From positions 1,240,001-1,304,000 of the forward strand of contig NC_085123.1 in the NCBI RefSeq assembly GCF_030269925.1: a stretch of DNA of 64,000 nt. Reading direction: 5' to 3'. The notes under the pieces are model-generated. The model had not been told where the DNA came from and searched no databases. It saw only the letters and a program-made list of their open reading frames with translations. The DNA comes from Bombyx mori. Lineage: Eukaryota > Arthropoda > Insecta > Lepidoptera > Bombycidae. The position numbers and the translations under genes were made by a program. Shown one piece after another: positions 63,249 through 64,000 of the stretch; position 1 is the first letter of the stretch, and every line of letters starts with the position of its first letter.

Positions 63249-63517
63249 AGTGGAAATTGTTCTGTAGGTTCTAAAGAATCTAAAGCAATTGATCAGATTG
63301 TGACGAAAACTGGTATTGTTGTTGGTGATCCAGGAAAGGCTCCTGTCTTCGCACCGTCAACTTAAGTAAGGCCCGCGTTTGTTTTAGTTTAGATAGAAGT
63401 CACTAGTTTTAAAGATATTTTTTTATAGAAAGATGAATGACAGTCAAACGTCGACAGATACCAAGCTATCTTGGTCGTCCGTCTGACCACGGATACTCTA
63501 AAGTATTGGAAACGTCA

Positions 63518-64000
63518 TATCTAATATATAAAATTCTCGTGTCACAGTTTTCGTTGCCATACTCCTCCGAAACGGCTTGACCGATTTTGATGAAATTTTT
63601 TGTGCTTATCCAGTATCTATGAGAATCGGCCAACATCTATTTTTCATCCCCCTAAATGTTAGGGGTAGTCCACCCCTAAATTTTTTTATTTATGTTTTAG
63701 ACAAAAATTTTAATTTCAATTTTTTTATGATACAACATACAATAATACATACAATCCTCAATTTTCACCCTTCTACGATCAACCCTTATTTTTTATTTGC
63801 TAATTAAAAACTAAATTTTCTTGCAAGAATTTTGTTTTTATTTTGTCATGACTTAGAATAAAAAAATTCATATTACTCTGAAATTTTCACCCCTCTACGA
63901 TCAACCCCTATTTTTATTTGTTACTTATAAATTTTAAATTTTTTGGCAAGATTTAATTTTTTATTTTGTCATGACTTAAAATAAATAAAAAAATATATTA
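63518..64000 (+). mobile_element. Helitron-like element, running off the window end
   Basis: Begins ATATCTAATATATAAAATTC, then CCGAAACGGCTTGACCGATT, a common Helitron-derived start in moths. Contains two direct copies of a 120-bp unit with CTACGATCAACCC (about 63773 and 63896). No 3' end is inside the window. Confidence 0.5.

Larger units (their letters stand above)
57265..64000. other. Upstream region or 5' intron(s) of the peroxidase gene
   Basis: No convincing leader exon was found. Recognised repeats are listed separately. 58100-58620, 60135-60250, 61060-61500, 61680-62080 and 62310-62810 show only AT-rich DNA. 61510-61600 is a loose AGTCAAGTC tandem repeat. Confidence 0.55.

Overview
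This is a stretch of a lepidopteran nuclear genome, almost certainly Bombyx (B. mori or a close relative). The evidence is AT-rich introns and spacers, GC-rich exons with GT-AG introns, more than 20 copies of the Bm1-type tRNA-derived SINE, and about nine 3' fragments of a BMC1-type LINE. There are also RTE-like LINE tails, Helitron-like ends and several MITE families. No bacterial, viral or CRISPR features were seen.

Three host genes are readable. (1) 13168-40706, + strand: the non-muscle myosin II heavy chain (orthologue of Drosophila zipper). Twenty-seven coding exons join in one open frame of 1855 codons plus a stop. Only about the first 110-120 residues are missing, and their exon(s) must lie before position 1. 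The first 13.1 kb is therefore probably 5' intron, filled with repeats that include a 5'-truncated LINE with an intact reverse transcriptase ORF. The set includes a 24-nt microexon in motor loop 1. (2) 44470-45291, + strand: an intronless inositol monophosphatase, just downstream of a dead mariner-like transposase. (3) 48264-57264, - strand, convergent with the first two: an animal haem peroxidase of the chorion peroxidase/peroxinectin type. Ten exons are visible, perfectly phased, and the signal-peptide end is missing. It carries an unusually long, Thr/Lys/Asp-rich, apparently disordered C-terminal extension of more than 500 residues, encoded mostly in one 1.75-kb exon.

Layout: 1-13167, repeat-rich DNA upstream of the first visible myosin exon; 13168-40706, myosin gene; 40707-44469, 3' UTR, a foldback MITE and transposon debris; 44470-45350, IMPase; 45350-48263, convergent intergenic DNA; 48264-57264, peroxidase gene; 57265-64000, probable peroxidase 5' intron or flank with RTE, Helitron and Bm1 debris.

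The genes do not form a pathway. Myosin II drives cytoplasmic contractility, IMPase recycles inositol, and the peroxidase is probably secreted. Most of the unusual structure is in the repeats: a 0.39-kb-arm inverted duplication around a SINE, two hAT-type MITEs with perfect 8-bp target duplications, two equal-length MITEs with TA duplications in opposite orientation inside myosin introns, tandem Helitron 3' ends, and SINEs inserted a few tens of bases from splice sites.
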